From positions 1 to 6,472 of the forward strand of contig JAGXLK010000142.1 of the NCBI GenBank assembly GCA_018334735.1: a stretch of 6,472 bases of DNA, in the 5' to 3' direction. The notes under the pieces are model-generated. The model did not search any database. It was given only the letters and a program-made list of their open reading frames with translations, and was not told the origin of the DNA. The stretch comes from Planctomycetota bacterium (lineage in GTDB: Bacteria; Planctomycetota; Brocadiia; SM23-32). Shown in pieces: positions 5,271 through 6,472 of the stretch (within the stretch, counting starts at the first letter, position 1; every line of letters begins with the position of its first letter). The position numbers were made by a program, and so were the translations under genes.

Positions 5271-6472
5271 TCACTCATCCTGGCCGGCGCGCATGCGTTT
5301 GGCCGTTTCTTCTCCGCCGTTCAGAAGGTGGAGCAGCGGTTGCGGCCGATCCACGCCTTCTACCCAGTCCGGACGGGCATTCCACGGCGTGCAGGAAAGC
5401 ACGTTTGTGAGGTCCATCCAGTGCTGGAGCCGGGCCGGCGCGAGATCCCACGTCATGTGGAAATGATTCGCGGGTGCATACTGTTTATACTCCACCATGC
5501 TGGCGTATTTTGGTGTGACAAATGTGTGAGGCCAGGTATCGGTCGAAGTTTCGCAGACCGCTTGCGCCAGCTCGTCTGGCAGGTCAACGCTCCGGGCTTC
5601 GTCCCAAATCAGGCTGAACATCCCCGAAAGTTGGCTAAATGCCAGCCGGCCTGCAATTCCTTCGATCCCGCCGGGGGAGACGTAGAAGACCGAGTTCCCG
5701 CCGCCGGGAAAGTAGAACTCGTCGGCCAGGGGCATGGTTACTTTGCGCATGCACGTGGAAATGGCGTGACCGGGTTTGGACGCCCAGTTGAAACTCGCCG
5801 AACCGCTGTTATCACCATCGACGAATCCACGTTTCGCCCAGATTTCCTCGCCGGTGTATTCAATGTCCATTTTGTCCGCCAGTTTCTGGATCTCCCACGA
5901 TTCCCAGACTTTACGGAAATCCATGAATAGAGGCGGGTTACCCCCCGAAAGCCAGGTCATAAACAACATGGTGAGCAGCCCCTGCACATCGGCTTCCGTG
6001 GCGTAGGGGATTGGCGCTTTTTCGCCGTTGTGATCGAATGTGGAATTGAAGAGACTTTCCATGACATCGGCCACCGGCAGCGGAATACCGCGACGGTCTG
6101 AACCCCATTCCAGCTGGCTCATGAATCCGCCTCCGACGGCGTTCAGATCGTCCATCAGGTCGCGCACAATCAGGTACATTGCCAGGGATTGGTTAAACCG
6201 TTCGCTGTCCTCTTCGTCCCGCAACCGAAGATCATCGCCAACAAATTTATCAATCCAGGCTCGGAGTGCATCACGCTCGTCTTCATCGTAGGATTCTTTT
6301 TGGAGCATGTCGGCCAGGAGTTTCATATCGAGGCGGGTTATCTCTAGATTGAACGTATTTCGGGTCGGTATGACATGGGGGAGGGCTGTTTCCATACCCA
6401 TGGAATCATGACCGAATATCACAACCCTTCTGCCCTGTAATCCGACGTATGTCAGCGCCGCATAGCACCAAT
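5271..6472 (-). CDS. fucI: L-fucose isomerase family protein, C-terminal part (start outside the window)
   Basis: The reading frame is open to the right edge, giving 400 complete codons; the GTG at 6422-6420 is internal, because the codons before it (encoding ALTYVGLQGRRVV) continue the family's fold. FucI interconverts L-fucose and L-fuculose, and also D-arabinose and D-ribulose, in the cytoplasm using Mn2+. Counting from the codon at 6422, IFGHDSMGMETA (2-13) aligns with the SMG segment of E. coli FucI. LFNSTFDHNG (124-133) and ATEADV (141-146) follow, then LFMD (165-168), NSGSA (205-209), FPGGGNSVF (238-246), TWPHTF (296-301) and ANHFHMT (318-324). The three metal ligands known in E. coli FucI (Glu337, Asp361, His528) correspond to E143 (codon 5996-5994), D168 (5921-5919) and H320 (5465-5463), so the active site looks intact. 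E. coli FucI is 591 residues; about 160 N-terminal residues are probably missing here. The Glu-Asp spacing is one residue longer than in E. coli, and the segment between Asp and His is about 15 residues shorter. The family is clear; the true substrate could be another aldose. Confidence 0.94.
   Translation of the reverse strand, partial: WCYAALTYVGLQGRRVVIFGHDSMGMETALPHVIPTRNTFNLEITRLDMKLLADMLQKESYDEDERDALRAWIDKFVGDDLRLRDEEDSERFNQSLAMYLIVRDLMDDLNAVGGGFMSQLEWGSDRRGIPLPVADVMESLFNSTFDHNGEKAPIPYATEADVQGLLTMLFMTWLSGGNPPLFMDFRKVWESWEIQKLADKMDIEYTGEEIWAKRGFVDGDNSGSASFNWASKPGHAISTCMRKVTMPLADEFYFPGGGNSVFYVSPGGIEGIAGRLAFSQLSGMFSLIWDEARSVDLPDELAQAVCETSTDTWPHTFVTPKYASMVEYKQYAPANHFHMTWDLAPARLQHWMDLTNVLSCTPWNARPDWVEGVDRPQPLLHLLNGGEETAKRMRAGQDE

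Noticed and set aside
5328..5930. A 200-codon plus-strand frame opposite the isomerase gene
   Set aside because: The minus-strand frame encodes clear FucI motifs through this whole stretch. The plus-strand product has no recognisable fold.
6420..6422. GTG as the real start of the isomerase gene
   Set aside because: In-frame codons upstream to the window edge have no stop and encode family-like sequence, and FucI proteins have about 160 more N-terminal residues. The GTG is an internal valine.

Overview
The window holds four protein-coding genes and no RNA genes, insertion sequences, CRISPR arrays or prophage genes that I can see. Two genes run off the edges. The likely source is a heterotrophic bacterium of the Planctomycetes-Verrucomicrobia-Lentisphaerae sphere or an allied phylum such as Hydrogenedentes. 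That is an inference from family content: a XylR-type sugar regulator and a large planctomycete-style membrane protein (DUF6785/DUF6784) beside a sugar isomerase. Base composition is near 50% GC, with no sign of a recently acquired segment.

Layout, left to right: (1) 1-392, minus strand: N-terminal 130 residues of a XylR-like regulator, with its effector-binding domain first and its expected AraC-type DNA-binding domain beyond the left edge. (2) 393-538: short gap with the regulator's ribosome binding site and a weak hairpin after the upstream gene. (3) 539-2605, minus: 688-residue polytopic membrane protein, a probable transporter. (4) 2606-2914: 309-bp divergent intergenic region with a 19-bp imperfect palindrome overlapping a possible promoter, plus a second inverted repeat. 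(5) 2915-5245, plus: 776-residue superfamily 2 helicase with a C-terminal DUF1998 four-cysteine cluster, of the MrfA/YprA DNA-repair type. (6) 5246-5270: 25-bp convergent junction. (7) 5271-6472, minus: C-terminal two thirds of an L-fucose isomerase family protein whose start lies beyond the right edge.

Three of the four genes (isomerase, membrane protein, regulator) lie on the minus strand and fit a sugar-use locus: uptake, isomerisation of an aldose such as L-fucose or D-arabinose, and sugar-responsive control. The helicase is a housekeeping-type repair gene inserted in the opposite orientation and is probably unrelated in function. The assignments of the helicase and isomerase are firm. 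The transporter role and its link to fucose are inference.
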